Source of the DNA: Saitoella complicata NRRL Y-17804
Lineage: Eukaryota; Ascomycota; Saitoellomycetes; Saitoellales; Saitoellaceae
Direction: 5' to 3'
NCBI RefSeq assembly: GCF_001661265.1
Contig: NW_017566994.1
Coordinates: forward strand, 62,001 to 126,000
DNA: 64,000 bases
Of this stretch, positions 1-9,446 are shown one piece after another. The notes under the pieces are model-generated. The model had not been told where the DNA came from. It saw only the letters and a list, made by a program, of their open reading frames with translations, and searched no databases. Position 1 is the first letter of the stretch, and each line of letters begins with the position of its first letter. The position numbers and the translations under genes are program-made.

Positions 1-2
1 CC

Positions 3-3000
3 CATCGCAAAGGACGCCCACTTCCCGAACACTCGTCCGCCGTCGAGGAACGACCGTCATTACCCGTTGCTCCAGCGACGGAACCACATCTTGCGCCGCG
101 ATATGCGTTGGATGTGGAGGATACCGATAGCTCGATTACCGCGCAAGATAGTAGCACGTACTACTCGGCTTCGGCCGGCGAGAGTCATGCTACGGGAGAG
201 GAGGGTACAGAGACTGCGACGGATGCAGCAACATATGGAGGGAGTTCCTCGAATCAATCATCCGTAGAAAGACCATCTATACCTCCTCCTCCACCACCAC
301 CGAAATATCATCATGGGAGACAACGCGCGGCGTCTACCGCTTCCGTGCTGACCGCAAACTCCTCCTCAACCCTCTCCGACGAACCTGTTTCAGTAACGCC
401 CTCAATAGCAGCCATCATCGCCCGCTTCAATGAAGCACCGGACGACAATCCACCGAGTCCACGAAAGAAACCGCCGCCTCCGCCGGTACGACCACGAAAA
501 CCGAGGCATTTGGCGAGTGGTAGCACGATTGAAAATGCGAGTGTTATTGCAAATGCCTCCACGACCACGGAGTCGAGTGTTTCGCTATCAGCACAAGGGA
601 CTGGTTCGACTGCGAGTGTATCTATACTTCCCCCACCACCGCCGCACTCGGCTCCCCCACCACCTGTACCCGGTACATCAACCACCACGCCGCCGCAGAG
701 TCCAGCACGCTCCGCACCGCCTCCAGTGCCCAACGCACCACCACTCGTCCCTCCCACACCTTCCACACCACCCGTACCCCCGAAAGATGAGCCTGGAAAG
801 TTGGAACTGCCGAAATTACCGGGAGAAATGATGAAATCAGGACGCCCGAGGTCGACCAGTCTGAGACCCGAGTTGAATTTGGGGGATGAGTTTTCGGCTA
901 GGAGGGCTACGATTGCGGCTGCGTTGCAGAGTCTCTCACTAGGACCTGCGGTATCGCCGGCTGGTACTCCTGGTGGGCCAAGAACGCCGTCGGGGGCTGG
1001 GACGGGGGCGTACTTTGATGGTGATGAGGTGGGGGTACGGGTTGAGAGTCCGTCATCTGCTGAAGGATCTGCGTTATCGCCGTTGGCTGTCCCTGGGATG
1101 GGTAGGCCGGGTGGACATGGGCATGTACGGCAGCTCTCGGGGCACATGCAGACATTACTTGCTCCACCGACCGCATCACCCTCTATGCCTGCGTCACCGA
1201 CGTTTAGTGTTGAGGAGGGCGGGTTCAGCGTCGATGAGATTCAAGATCCTGTACGCAGGGCCGACGAAAAGAGGAAGCGGAAGAGAAGGAATGTCATCAT
1301 GGAGCTAGTCGAAACCGAGGAGTCGTTCTGCCGGGATTTGATGGTCGTGGATGAATACTATCGACAACGGACGGCATATTGTCCGCAGCTGTCGATCGAG
1401 GATGCGCATTTGTTCTTTGGGCAAGTTCCGCAGTTGATTGATTTCGCGCAGGACTTTATGGAAATCATGAGAAGTGCCGCGGAGCCTGTGTTTGAGATGA
1501 AGCTTACTGAGACGGTGGACGAGGATACGGTTGAGGAACATAAGAGTTGGGTCGGTAATGCATTTATTGAAATGATTGGCAACATGGAGATTGTGTATAC
1601 GGATTATTGTGCGAATCACGACGCTGTTGCTACGAGACTTGTCAAGCTTGAGCAAGACCCTGCTGTGAAGAAGTGGTTGGATGAGTGCACTGCGCTTTCG
1701 AAAAACCATACCAACGCGTGGGATTTGGGGAGTTTGCTGATTAAACCCGTTCAGCGTGTGCTCAAATATCCGCTTCTGCTACACCAAATCCTGGAAAGCA
1801 CACCGACCACGCATGAGGATTTCCCAGCGTTGAAACAGGCGGTAAACGATGTCATGGCGATGGCAGAGCGGATCAATGATGTCAAGAGAAGGAAGGATCT
1901 GGTTCATAGGATCGTTGGGAAGGGGAAGGGTGAGGGGGATGTACGCCGTGGCTTCACGAAGGGGTTGTCGAGGAGACGCGAGCGTGTACGGTAACCCATC
2001 TCTACCCTCGTTCATGATCGTTCACTAACTTGAGGGTGATAGCTTAAGCAGTCTATTGGGATAAGTGAACCGATCGGCCAACAAGAACTCTACCACGCTC
2101 TTCACGAAAAATTTCGACGTCAGGAATCGCAAATCCAGCAGCTCGCCAAAGATGTGGATAGGTGGTTATGTGAAATGAAAGTGCATTTGGGTGTGTTCTT
2201 GAGATGGGCATATGCGATGAGGGAGTGGGTCGAGTGTGTACCGCTTGTCGGAGGAATGAGTAAGATTGCCGGAGCGAGGTGGAGGATGTTTGAGCTGGTC
2301 GTTGCGCAGATGGAAGGGCGTGCCTTCGATGAGTTGGAGCATGTGGTACGGAAAACGGTTGTTGAGCCGTTGGAGAGTGTGGGCGGGATGTACGCCAACC
2401 CGGCCAAGTTCGTATTGAAACGAGAGAAGAAGGCGTTAGATTTCGCGAGGGTGAAGGCGTTGAGGGTAAGAGGGGACATGCCTGATCCGCACCTTGCGAA
2501 ATCTTCGGAGACGTTCGTGTTACTCGACAAAACACTCCAGCACGAGCTCCCCAAGTTTCTTGAACTGAGCCGGTCTGCTGTTGACGTATGTCTACAAGCT
2601 TTTGCTGCGGCACAGAAAGATTGGTATGCGAGTTGGAAGGATAAGTTGATCGGGTTGTTGCCAGAGTATGGGAATGAGGATCGGTTTCAGTTCATTGATA
2701 TCGTTGGGGATTATTTGGTGAGGCAAATGGTTGTGGATGCGGATATGAAAGCGTTCAGTATATTTCAAGGTCAGTGTATCTTCAATTTCTTCGACGGAAG
2801 TTGGAAGGGAACTGACGATCTGCTTACAGAGTCGAAGGAGCCGAAGGAACAGAGAACGCCGGAGTTGTTGCCGACGATCCCGACGTTACCGAGTTCGCCT
2901 ACGTTACCGGAGATTCCGACATTTTCGGAACTTGCATTACCGGATGATGTATGGTCTGGTCCTTCCGAGTCGACGATATCAGCACCGGAAACACCGTACT

Positions 3001-3554
3001 TGGAGTTCTCCGATTATCCCAATATTAGCGATCCCGACATCCCACGGCGCCGCGCATCGCTGTCCCGGCCTGGAGCTGGGTATCAGCGTCCTCATTCATA
3101 TATGGATACGGAGAGGGAGAGTTCGAATTCGTTCATCGCGCACCCAAAGCCCAGTACAAGGTCGATATCTGCTTCGCATTTGGATGTGCCGGGTCGTCAT
3201 GCGTCTTCGAGGTCGGCGCCTGCAAGGACATCTGCTCTTACATCGCATACCACGTATCCGTCTTTACAAGCGGAGTTTGACGATGATTCATCTTCGATTG
3301 TGTCGGGGGCTACGTTACGCCAAAGGCACGCACCGGCAGCCCTCCCCGGACGAGCACAGTGTCGGGCTCTACGTCCATACCGAGCAGAAGGCCGGCGCGA
3401 GCATGGCATCCCATTCCTCTCATTCGACGAAGATGAACTGTTTGAGGTACACAGGAAGCTGAATGAGGAGGTGTGGATGGCACGGAAGTTGGCAGGGGAT
3501 GGTGAGATTGGGTTGATTGATACGCTACACGTGATGGAGTCAGAATCACGTTGA
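3..3554 (+). CDS. Rho guanine-nucleotide exchange factor, DH-BAR-SH3 (5' end outside window)
   Basis: The frame is open from the left edge, so the start lies upstream. Visible parts in order: a long Pro/Ser-rich disordered region (about 3-1260), a Dbl-homology domain (about 1280-1900, with the typical ELVETEESFCRDL start and KPVQRVLKYPLLL near its end), a BAR-type helical domain (about 2060-2770), a Ser/Thr/Pro linker, and a C-terminal stretch (about 3355-3540) that fits a divergent SH3 fold (ALRPYRAEG...FLSFDEDELFEV). This is the order of animal Tuba/DNMBP, which activates Cdc42 at curved membranes. Likely exons: 3-1985, 2049 or 2052-2769 and 2830-3554. The first intron needs the phase-0 donor GTACGG at 1986; two acceptors three bases apart fit. 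The second (60 nt) has good splice signals but no stop, so it could also be read through. Family assignment is firm; the substrate GTPase is inferred. Confidence 0.88.
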
Positions 3555-3967
3555 GGCACATTGAGCACGAGTTTGCATTGCAACAGCATCGGTTAGACAT
3601 GGGTTTTTGGGCTAGGCGTTCAACATTTACTTGCAATTGCTATCAACGTTACCTATGGATCTCCACTGCCGAGTTAGGGTTAGACACACGAAACTTCATG
3701 CAGGTAATGGACGATAACCCCCAAAAAGTCTTCCTTGTCTTGATCCTCGACTTTATCCTGCTCGAATCCACGCTACGTGTACCGGCGAAACTATTGGATT
3801 GTGTTTGGGGGTTCTTGGAGAACTTTAGCAACTGTCGACATACCTATGGCACTGGTACACTTGACTCTCCACTATCACACCAGACCCGGCCGCGGCAACC
3901 CATGAGCCTCGATTTGTTGTCCACTGGAATGACATTTGTCATATAGTTGATAACAGTCACTAAGCAA
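3555..3967. other. Intergenic, Rho GEF 3' region to tRNA
   Basis: This 413-base gap holds the 3' flank of the GEF gene and the 5' flank of the tRNA. A frame stays open from 3551 to 3946 but has no ATG near its start, overlaps the GEF stop and shows no recognisable domain, so no gene is called. Confidence 0.5.
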
Positions 3968-4038
3968 GCATCAATGGTGTAGCGGTAACATTGAGCCTTC
4001 CCAAGGCTTAGCTCCGGGTTCGACTCCCGGTTGATGCA
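3968..4038 (+). tRNA. tRNA-Gly (anticodon CCC)
   Basis: The 71-base cloverleaf is complete: acceptor arm GCATCAA paired with TTGATGC, a D arm with AGCGGTAA, the anticodon stem GAGCC/GGCTT around loop TTCCCAA (anticodon CCC, reading GGG), and a T arm with GGTTCGACTCC. The discriminator base is A, as in eukaryotic tRNA-Gly, and there is no intron. The A box (TGGTGTAGCGG) and B box (GGTTCGACTCC) of the internal Pol III promoter are present. Confidence 0.97.
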
Positions 4039-4400
4039 CGGGACTATCCATTTTGTATCTCCTTGTTCTTTCGCTTCCTTCCATGATAACCCCAGACTCC
4101 CTAACTGTTTCCCGAGTATATGACGTCGAGTTTCGAAAGCATGGGAATCATTTCCCGACATTTCCGACAGATGCTGCACCGCACTGCACGTTAATCCGGA
4201 CCCCGCCTCCACCAACGTAACCAAATCGTCTCGACCTGCTCTGCATGAAGTTGACTGCTCTTTAAGGAATCCGTATCATCTCGGGTCAGGAATCTCTCGT
4301 GACGAGCGGATCAGCCTATCTTTCGCTTCCAAGGCTTAGCGACGCACCCCACCGTCTTACGCGAACAGATCCAACCCGGACCGCAATTGCGCCCACCGAT

Positions 4401-4410
4401 GATATAAAAG
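4401..4410 (+). promoter_or_regulatory. TATA box of the amidase gene
   Basis: GATATAAAAG lies 60-70 bases before the ATG at 4470. It is only about 20 bases before an in-frame upstream ATG at 4422, too close for that codon to sit in a normal transcript, which is why 4470 is chosen as the start. Confidence 0.7.
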
Positions 4411-4469
4411 GAGACATCTCGATGCATCATGTAGGACTCACACCACTTCTCCTCGCTTCTGCTGCCACA

Positions 4470-6077
4470 ATGGGATTCCTCTCACTTACGACTGTCGCGT
4501 TGACGCTCTTGTCCGCGACACATCTCTTTGCGCCTGCTACTGCCATTGCTGATGGTAACTGTACGAGGTCTGTGGATTTCGATCCGAGGGAGGCTACGAT
4601 CGATGATGTGCACCGGGCCATTGAGCTCAAGGGCGTGACGTGCCGTGAGATCGTTCAGTCGTATATTGATCGTATCCAGGCATACGATGATCAAGGTCCG
4701 GCGTTGAATGCTGTGTGGACGGTGAATCCGTATGCGCTTGACTACGCTGACGAGATGGATGAGGCGATTATGCAGCGAAATGGATTCATGCTTGGGCCGT
4801 TGTATTGTGTTCCGGTGTTGTTGAAGGATAATTATGATACGTTCGACATGCATACCACTGCATCCTCCCTCGCTCTTCGGGATGCGCAGCCGGCTGAGGA
4901 TGCACCCTCTGTCGCTCGACTCCGTGCTGCTGGGGCGATCATCCTCGGTAAGACGAATTTGCAGGAGTATGCTGCCGCCTCCGGTGTCTCCAACTCCTCT
5001 CTCGCCGGCCAAGTCAAGAACCCATACGATCTCACACGCACGCCGGGTGGTTCCTCAGGTGGAACGGGTGCCGCCGTTGCTGCTTCTTTCTCGGTCTTCG
5101 GAACGGGGACGGATACGGTAAACTCCATCCGGTCTCCAGCATCCGCGAACTCGCTTGTGGGGTATCGTCCGAGTCGGGGGTTGTCGACGCGTGCGGGTAT
5201 CGTGCCTGTATCGACTACGCAGGACGCGATCGGACCAATTGCGAGGACAGTCCGTGATGCGGCGATTGCGGGTGCTGTGATGAATGGGTATGATCCGCTC
5301 GACAACGTTACCGCGCTCGGGTATGGGCATTTCGAGAGTGATTATGTCAAGTATCTCAGTCTGCTTCCGGCGTTGTCGTCATTGAGGATTGGTGTTGTTG
5401 ACGGGCTTCTTTCGAGGGCTTCGGATAATGAGACGATGCCTGTGAATGTGATTATGAATGCGACGATTGCGCAATTCGAGGCTGCGGGTGCGGAGATTGT
5501 TCATATTCAGGACCCTGTGTTCAACATTACCACACTTGCGTCCAACTATGACGTACAGATCTACGAGTACGCTGCCTTGATGGACGAATACCTCTCTCGA
5601 CCGAACTACACCGCCCGGTACCACTCCTTCGAGGCGTTGTACCAATCAGGCGAATGGGACCAAGTCGTACTTGGCTCGTTCTTCGGGCAGGCGGCAACGA
5701 ATAACATGTCCACCCCCGCCTATGTCCAAAAACTCGCCGCAATCGAGCAATTGAAGATCAGAGTCGCCACTTACTTCGCAGACCAGAACCTCGACGTCAT
5801 GATTTACCCTCAACAGCAACGCCTCGTGGTACCCATCGCCAACAATAACGGGCAAACGGGACGGAATGGGCTTCTTGCCGCACTTATTGGTGCTCCCGTA
5901 ATTGATATTCCGATGGGGTTCTCAAATGCGACGGAGAGCGCGCCGAGGGGCATTCCGGTCGGATTAGAAGTTATGGGTACGCAGTTTGCGGATGGGAAGG
6001 TGTTTGGGATTGCGGGTGCTTTGGAGGGGGTGTTGAGGGCGAGAAAGGCACCCTTGAGTACGTGGGAGATGGTGTGA
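4470..6077 (+). CDS. Secreted amidase (amidase signature family)
   Basis: A 535-residue single-exon protein of the Ser-Ser-Lys amidase family, which hydrolyses carboxamides or acyl-amides. The start at 4470 gives a clean signal peptide (MGFLSLTTVALTLLSATHLF, then APATAIA) and leaves a short leader after the TATA box; a start at 4422 would add 16 residues. The triad can be placed: Lys near 119 (VPVLLKDNYD), cis-Ser near 195 in GGSSGG, and nucleophile Ser near 219 in GTDTVNSIRSPAS. The usual GTDTGGSIR is changed to VN before the Ser. Several N-glycosylation sequons fit an extracellular enzyme. The physiological substrate is unknown. The gene is convergent with the GPI-protein gene, with a MITE between them. 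Confidence 0.92.
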   Translation: MGFLSLTTVALTLLSATHLFAPATAIADGNCTRSVDFDPREATIDDVHRAIELKGVTCREIVQSYIDRIQAYDDQGPALNAVWTVNPYALDYADEMDEAIMQRNGFMLGPLYCVPVLLKDNYDTFDMHTTASSLALRDAQPAEDAPSVARLRAAGAIILGKTNLQEYAAASGVSNSSLAGQVKNPYDLTRTPGGSSGGTGAAVAASFSVFGTGTDTVNSIRSPASANSLVGYRPSRGLSTRAGIVPVSTTQDAIGPIARTVRDAAIAGAVMNGYDPLDNVTALGYGHFESDYVKYLSLLPALSSLRIGVVDGLLSRASDNETMPVNVIMNATIAQFEAAGAEIVHIQDPVFNITTLASNYDVQIYEYAALMDEYLSRPNYTARYHSFEALYQSGEWDQVVLGSFFGQAATNNMSTPAYVQKLAAIEQLKIRVATYFADQNLDVMIYPQQQRLVVPIANNNGQTGRNGLLAALIGAPVIDIPMGFSNATESAPRGIPVGLEVMGTQFADGKVFGIAGALEGVLRARKAPLSTWEMV

Positions 6078-6248
6078 AATGGAAAATGCGTGAAGACGAT
6101 TTTTTGGGTGCAGTTTCTTTGTGTAATATTGAGTGATATATGTGGAACTGGAAACAACGTGGAACACAAGGACACGGTCCGTCGAGAATTGCCGGCACGA
6201 GTACGTATTGCACGTAAACGACAGTTTGTACGTCAACGTTACGCTGCG

Positions 6249-6320
6249 GGGTCCTGATCATTCCACACCCCTAAATCTTCATTTCACACCCCGGCGCACT
6301 CACAATTTCAAAGATATCTC
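6249..6320 (+). repeat. Left terminal inverted repeat of the MITE
   Basis: Strongly conserved over the first 49 bases and weaker to the GATATCTC at 6313-6320. It pairs with 6637-6708 without gaps. Confidence 0.85.
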
Positions 6321-6636
6321 AACAGCCATTGAACTTGGGAATACGGTAAGAGTGTAGAGAGATAGAGAGTAACTTTGTGAATATCCTGATACCTTTAACT
6401 CGCAGATTTCACTCCACCAGCTGCTGTACTCTGCCAAATACTGCTGAGATGTGATGTGCAGATTTATGCATATATGCGCTGTGCCACACCAGCCGCAGCG
6501 CCGGGCTGAGAGGTGAGAAACAGTTGGTATCTTCTCCCAGGAACCTTCAAATCCGAATTTGAAGGTGGGAACGGATTCAGGGGACTTTTATCAGTCTATA
6601 CACTCTCTACCCTCCGAGATCCGATTTGCGGTTGGC

Positions 6637-6708
6637 GAGATATCCTGAGTTTTTTGTTGGCGCTGGGGTGTGAAATGAAGAAAATGGGGTGTGGAATGAT
6701 CAAGACCC
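6637..6708 (-). repeat. Right terminal inverted repeat of the MITE
   Basis: The reverse complement begins GGGTCTTGATCATTCC and runs collinear with the left arm to GAGATATC at 6637-6644. It is followed directly by the second target-site copy at 6709-6717. Confidence 0.85.
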
Positions 6709-6906
6709 TACGCTGCGATGGATATTGAAGAATTTGTAGAAGTAGTATCAATTACTCGATTAAGTAGTATCCTAACCTATTCGCCATCCTTCCCTAGAAC
6801 TCCGGTGAAGAACGACGACCAAAAGAAAAAAACCGTCCACAAAATTGACCAAAGCGTCAAGCACAGCTCTCTGCTCTCTGCTCTCACAACCTGCTCTTTA
6901 GCTCGT

Positions 6907-7782
6907 TTAGATAGCAACAGCCAAGAATCCAGCGGCAATGACGACGGCGGAGATGCCAGTCTTCAAACCAGCACCGGTGAAAGCGGGAAGAGTAACGGCA
7001 CCACCGGTAGAGTTGGTGGTGGAGTTGGAGAAGGTACTGACAGCGGCGACGGCAGCACCAGAGGAGGTAGTGTTAGTCCAAGGAGCGGCAGCCTGGGCAG
7101 CAGCGACAGCAGCGACAGCAGCACCAGTGGTGTTCTGGTAAGGAGCAGCGGCGGGAGCAGCGGCGGCGATGGGGAGAGAGAGGGTGGTGTTGACAGCGGC
7201 AATGTAAGCGGTAGGAACAACAGTAGCGGTGGTGTTCAAAGCGGAAGTGGCGGAGGTAGAGATTGTGGAGAAGGTGGTAGGGGCGGAACCGAAGACGGTG
7301 ACGGTGGTAGTGGAGGTGCGCTGGCCGGAAGTGGTAGCGACGGAAGAGGAAGCGGCGGAGGAGGAGGAGGAGGAGGCGGCGGAGGAGGAGGAGGTAGAGC
7401 GGTAGTAGGGGTTGACAACACCGAACTGGGTAGAGTACTGGTAGTTACCGTCGGAGTCGACAATAAGCTGGAGACCGTAGTGGGTGGTGTCGGGCTCGAG
7501 GGCGGTGGAGGGAGTCCAGTCGTAGCGACCGGTGTTGGCGAGGTTCTCGACGATGGCGTACAGGGGGAGGATGTTCTCGGAAGGACCACGGAGGAGGACG
7601 ATGGTCACAGTGCCCTCGGTGGTAGGGTCCCAGGTGATGGTGAAGGGAGAGCCAGCCTCGACCTGCTGGTTGAGACCAGGGGTGTAGATCGCGTTGTCGG
7701 CGCCGAGGGTGACGGGGGTGGTGTACGCGGCGGCCAAAGTGGCAGCGGCAGCAGCAAGGACGGCGGTCAAGGAGAAGCGCAT
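6907..7782 (-). CDS. GPI-anchored Ser/Thr/Ala-rich cell-surface protein (Kre9/Knh1-type N-terminal domain)
   Basis: A 291-residue single-exon protein. Residues 1-19 are a signal peptide (MRFSLTAVLAAAAATLAAA). Residues 20-125 form the small beta-sandwich domain of the fungal Ser-Thr-rich GPI family (GSPFTITWDPTTEGTVTI, then VENLANTGRYDWTPS). Residues 126-265 are Ser/Ala/Thr-rich and probably heavily O-mannosylated, with scattered N-glycosylation sequons. The last 20 or so residues are hydrophobic and fit a GPI-attachment tail. A role in wall glucan assembly is inferred from Kre9/Knh1 relatives only. Triplet-rich DNA near 7360 encodes Ser runs and leaves a long artefactual frame open on the other strand. 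Confidence 0.9.
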   Translation of the reverse strand: MRFSLTAVLAAAAATLAAAYTTPVTLGADNAIYTPGLNQQVEAGSPFTITWDPTTEGTVTIVLLRGPSENILPLYAIVENLANTGRYDWTPSTALEPDTTHYGLQLIVDSDGNYQYSTQFGVVNPYYRSTSSSSAASSSSSSAASSSVATTSGQRTSTTTVTVFGSAPTTFSTISTSATSALNTTATVVPTAYIAAVNTTLSLPIAAAAPAAAPYQNTTGAAVAAVAAAQAAAPWTNTTSSGAAVAAVSTFSNSTTNSTGGAVTLPAFTGAGLKTGISAVVIAAGFLAVAI

Positions 7783-9446
7783 CTTAGTAAATGTTGGGTT
7801 GGTAAAGAAAGAGTGTAGGTGTTGTAAAGAACGACGGCTTGTTTAAAGAATGACTTGACTCGAAGGTCTTTGTGACTTGGTGGGAGTCTCTTCCACGAAC
7901 GCGGGTCAGATCGCGGTTTTATTCGGCCGGGCCTCCTGAGCCGCACTTCCACCTCATCACAAAACAGTAAAGCCTTCCTCGAAGCCTTTCCCGTCCGTTG
8001 AAGCCTCGGTGGAAATTGGGGAGGTCTGTGGGATGGTCCATGTGGTGCGCCCGGGGGTTTGATGGGGGGATCCCTTGCAGACAGTTTGTGCGCGACGACG
8101 CATGTCGAAATTGCTTAGGAAACAGAAGCCCTGTCAAACTATCAGGAGAATTCCCGATGTTTTTAGATTGCGTACCGATTGAAATGCGATCAGTGTTTTT
8201 ACATGCACGTACGGGATGTCCCTACACTGCGGAAAGCCAGCTCCGAAGTTTAGCGGAGCTCAGCAACCGAGGAATGTCATGCATGTCGAGTGGACTTGCC
8301 TGGGTCGTTGTGAAAAGCACGGAGACGCATGTCTACGTCCCGCTGGTGTTAAGGCGTCTTCTCCTGGACTCTTTTGCTGCTTCTGCGTGATCCTTCATTG
8401 AACATACATAGCTTACATCTAGCACGAGTAACCTTGTCACATCGCACACACCTTCTCGGGCTTTGTGCTCAATCAAGCTCCCGCAATTGTGGACCAATGA
8501 CTGCTCAAACCTTGATAAGCGTTCGCTCGAATCATTGCACCCAGTAAGCTCACCTGGATGGTTCATATAATCATTCGTCTTCCAAAATGTGAAGCCCGCG
8601 AAGAGCAGGAGGGTGTCCAAATGGGCATCCAATGTCCTTGTTTGGGCACCCACTGGATTCGCGCCAGACTCTGCATATGCCACCGGACTCATTTGGGATG
8701 GGTTGTGGATCATCTGATTCCGGGGAACCAGCTTCTGCGGGACAAAAACAAGCTCGTCGCCCTTTCCCTGACGGAGGGCCCTCACGGAACTAGTCCATGA
8801 TTGTAAGCACCAGTCTTGTGGAAGAATGTGGAGGGCAACTCACTCCTTAATCATATCATTCACCTTAGTCTGGATTTGCATGGGCAGTAACGTCCCTCCC
8901 GCCTAGCGCCCTGGTCCACTCAAGTGAAGCTTACTCAAACGCCTTTGCCATTCGAGGGGAATATCTCCAGCCAGAAAAACATCCCGTCTTAACTTGCACG
9001 CCGAGGCAGGGAACCATCTGTAACCTCTGTCAGTTTTTGGAACAGGAGCAAACCCACGCGGGGTTTCTCTCTCCCACGCCAATGAACACGGTTTGCAGGG
9101 CCCTGGGGCTATCCAAACTCATAATGACGTTACCAACGCAAGTCTGCTTGGATTCATTACCGCGTCATTGTTCTACTGAGCCCGTTCAAGCCAGTCGGAC
9201 GGAGTTCGTTGGGGGAGAGCGGTGAGGGACTTGGTGACGTCCAAAGCGGTGCGCGGTCACACACTCATGATCATGGCAGCCGGTGAATCTAGTCGCGGCT
9301 ATCGTCAAATTGAAGCGAGCAAATGATATATAACGTAATTAAGGTCTACATTATTCAAGGGTATCATTTATCAAGAATAATCCTCGCTCGTCCGCCATAT
9401 AAGTCCAGTCCTGACTTTCTCCCATATGCATCTCGCCAGACATCAC
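7783..9446. other. Gene-poor interval between GPI-protein and expansin-like genes
   Basis: This 1.66-kb stretch contains the 5' flank of the GPI-protein gene (a TATA-like TTTTATTC near 7917-7924, read on the minus strand) and the 3' flank of the expansin-like gene. Frames of up to 150 codons exist (for example 8333-8785, minus strand) but start at non-ATG codons and show no domain or splice-linked continuation. No tRNA or clear repeat was seen. Confidence 0.5.

Larger units (their letters stand above)
6249..6708. mobile_element. Non-autonomous Mutator-like MITE, 460 bp
   Basis: The two ends are inverted copies: the left begins GGGTCCTGATCATTCC, and the right, read on the other strand, begins GGGTCTTGATCATTCC. 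They align without gaps for about 72 bases, 43 of the first 49 identical, ending in a shared GATATCTC. The element is flanked by a perfect 9-bp direct repeat TACGCTGCG (6240-6248 and 6709-6717), a target-site duplication. Long inverted ends plus a 9-bp duplication fit the Mutator/MULE superfamily better than hAT (8 bp) or Tc1 (TA). The interior has no coding capacity; it carries a perfect 9-bp-stem hairpin at 6544-6565. The intact duplication suggests a fairly recent insertion; the mismatches between arms argue against a very recent one. Confidence 0.85.

Noticed and set aside
3551-3946. 131-codon frame after the Rho GEF
   Set aside because: It overlaps the GEF stop, begins at a non-ATG codon and shows no domain; probably the 3' untranslated region.
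6718-7818. 366-codon Gly/Ser-rich frame opposite the GPI-protein gene
   Set aside because: Triplet-rich Ser/Ala codons on the coding strand leave this frame open by chance. The minus-strand protein has a signal peptide, domain and GPI tail.
8333-8785. 150-codon minus-strand frame in the 7.8-9.4 kb gap
   Set aside because: It has no ATG at its start, no domain, no splice partner and unremarkable codon use.
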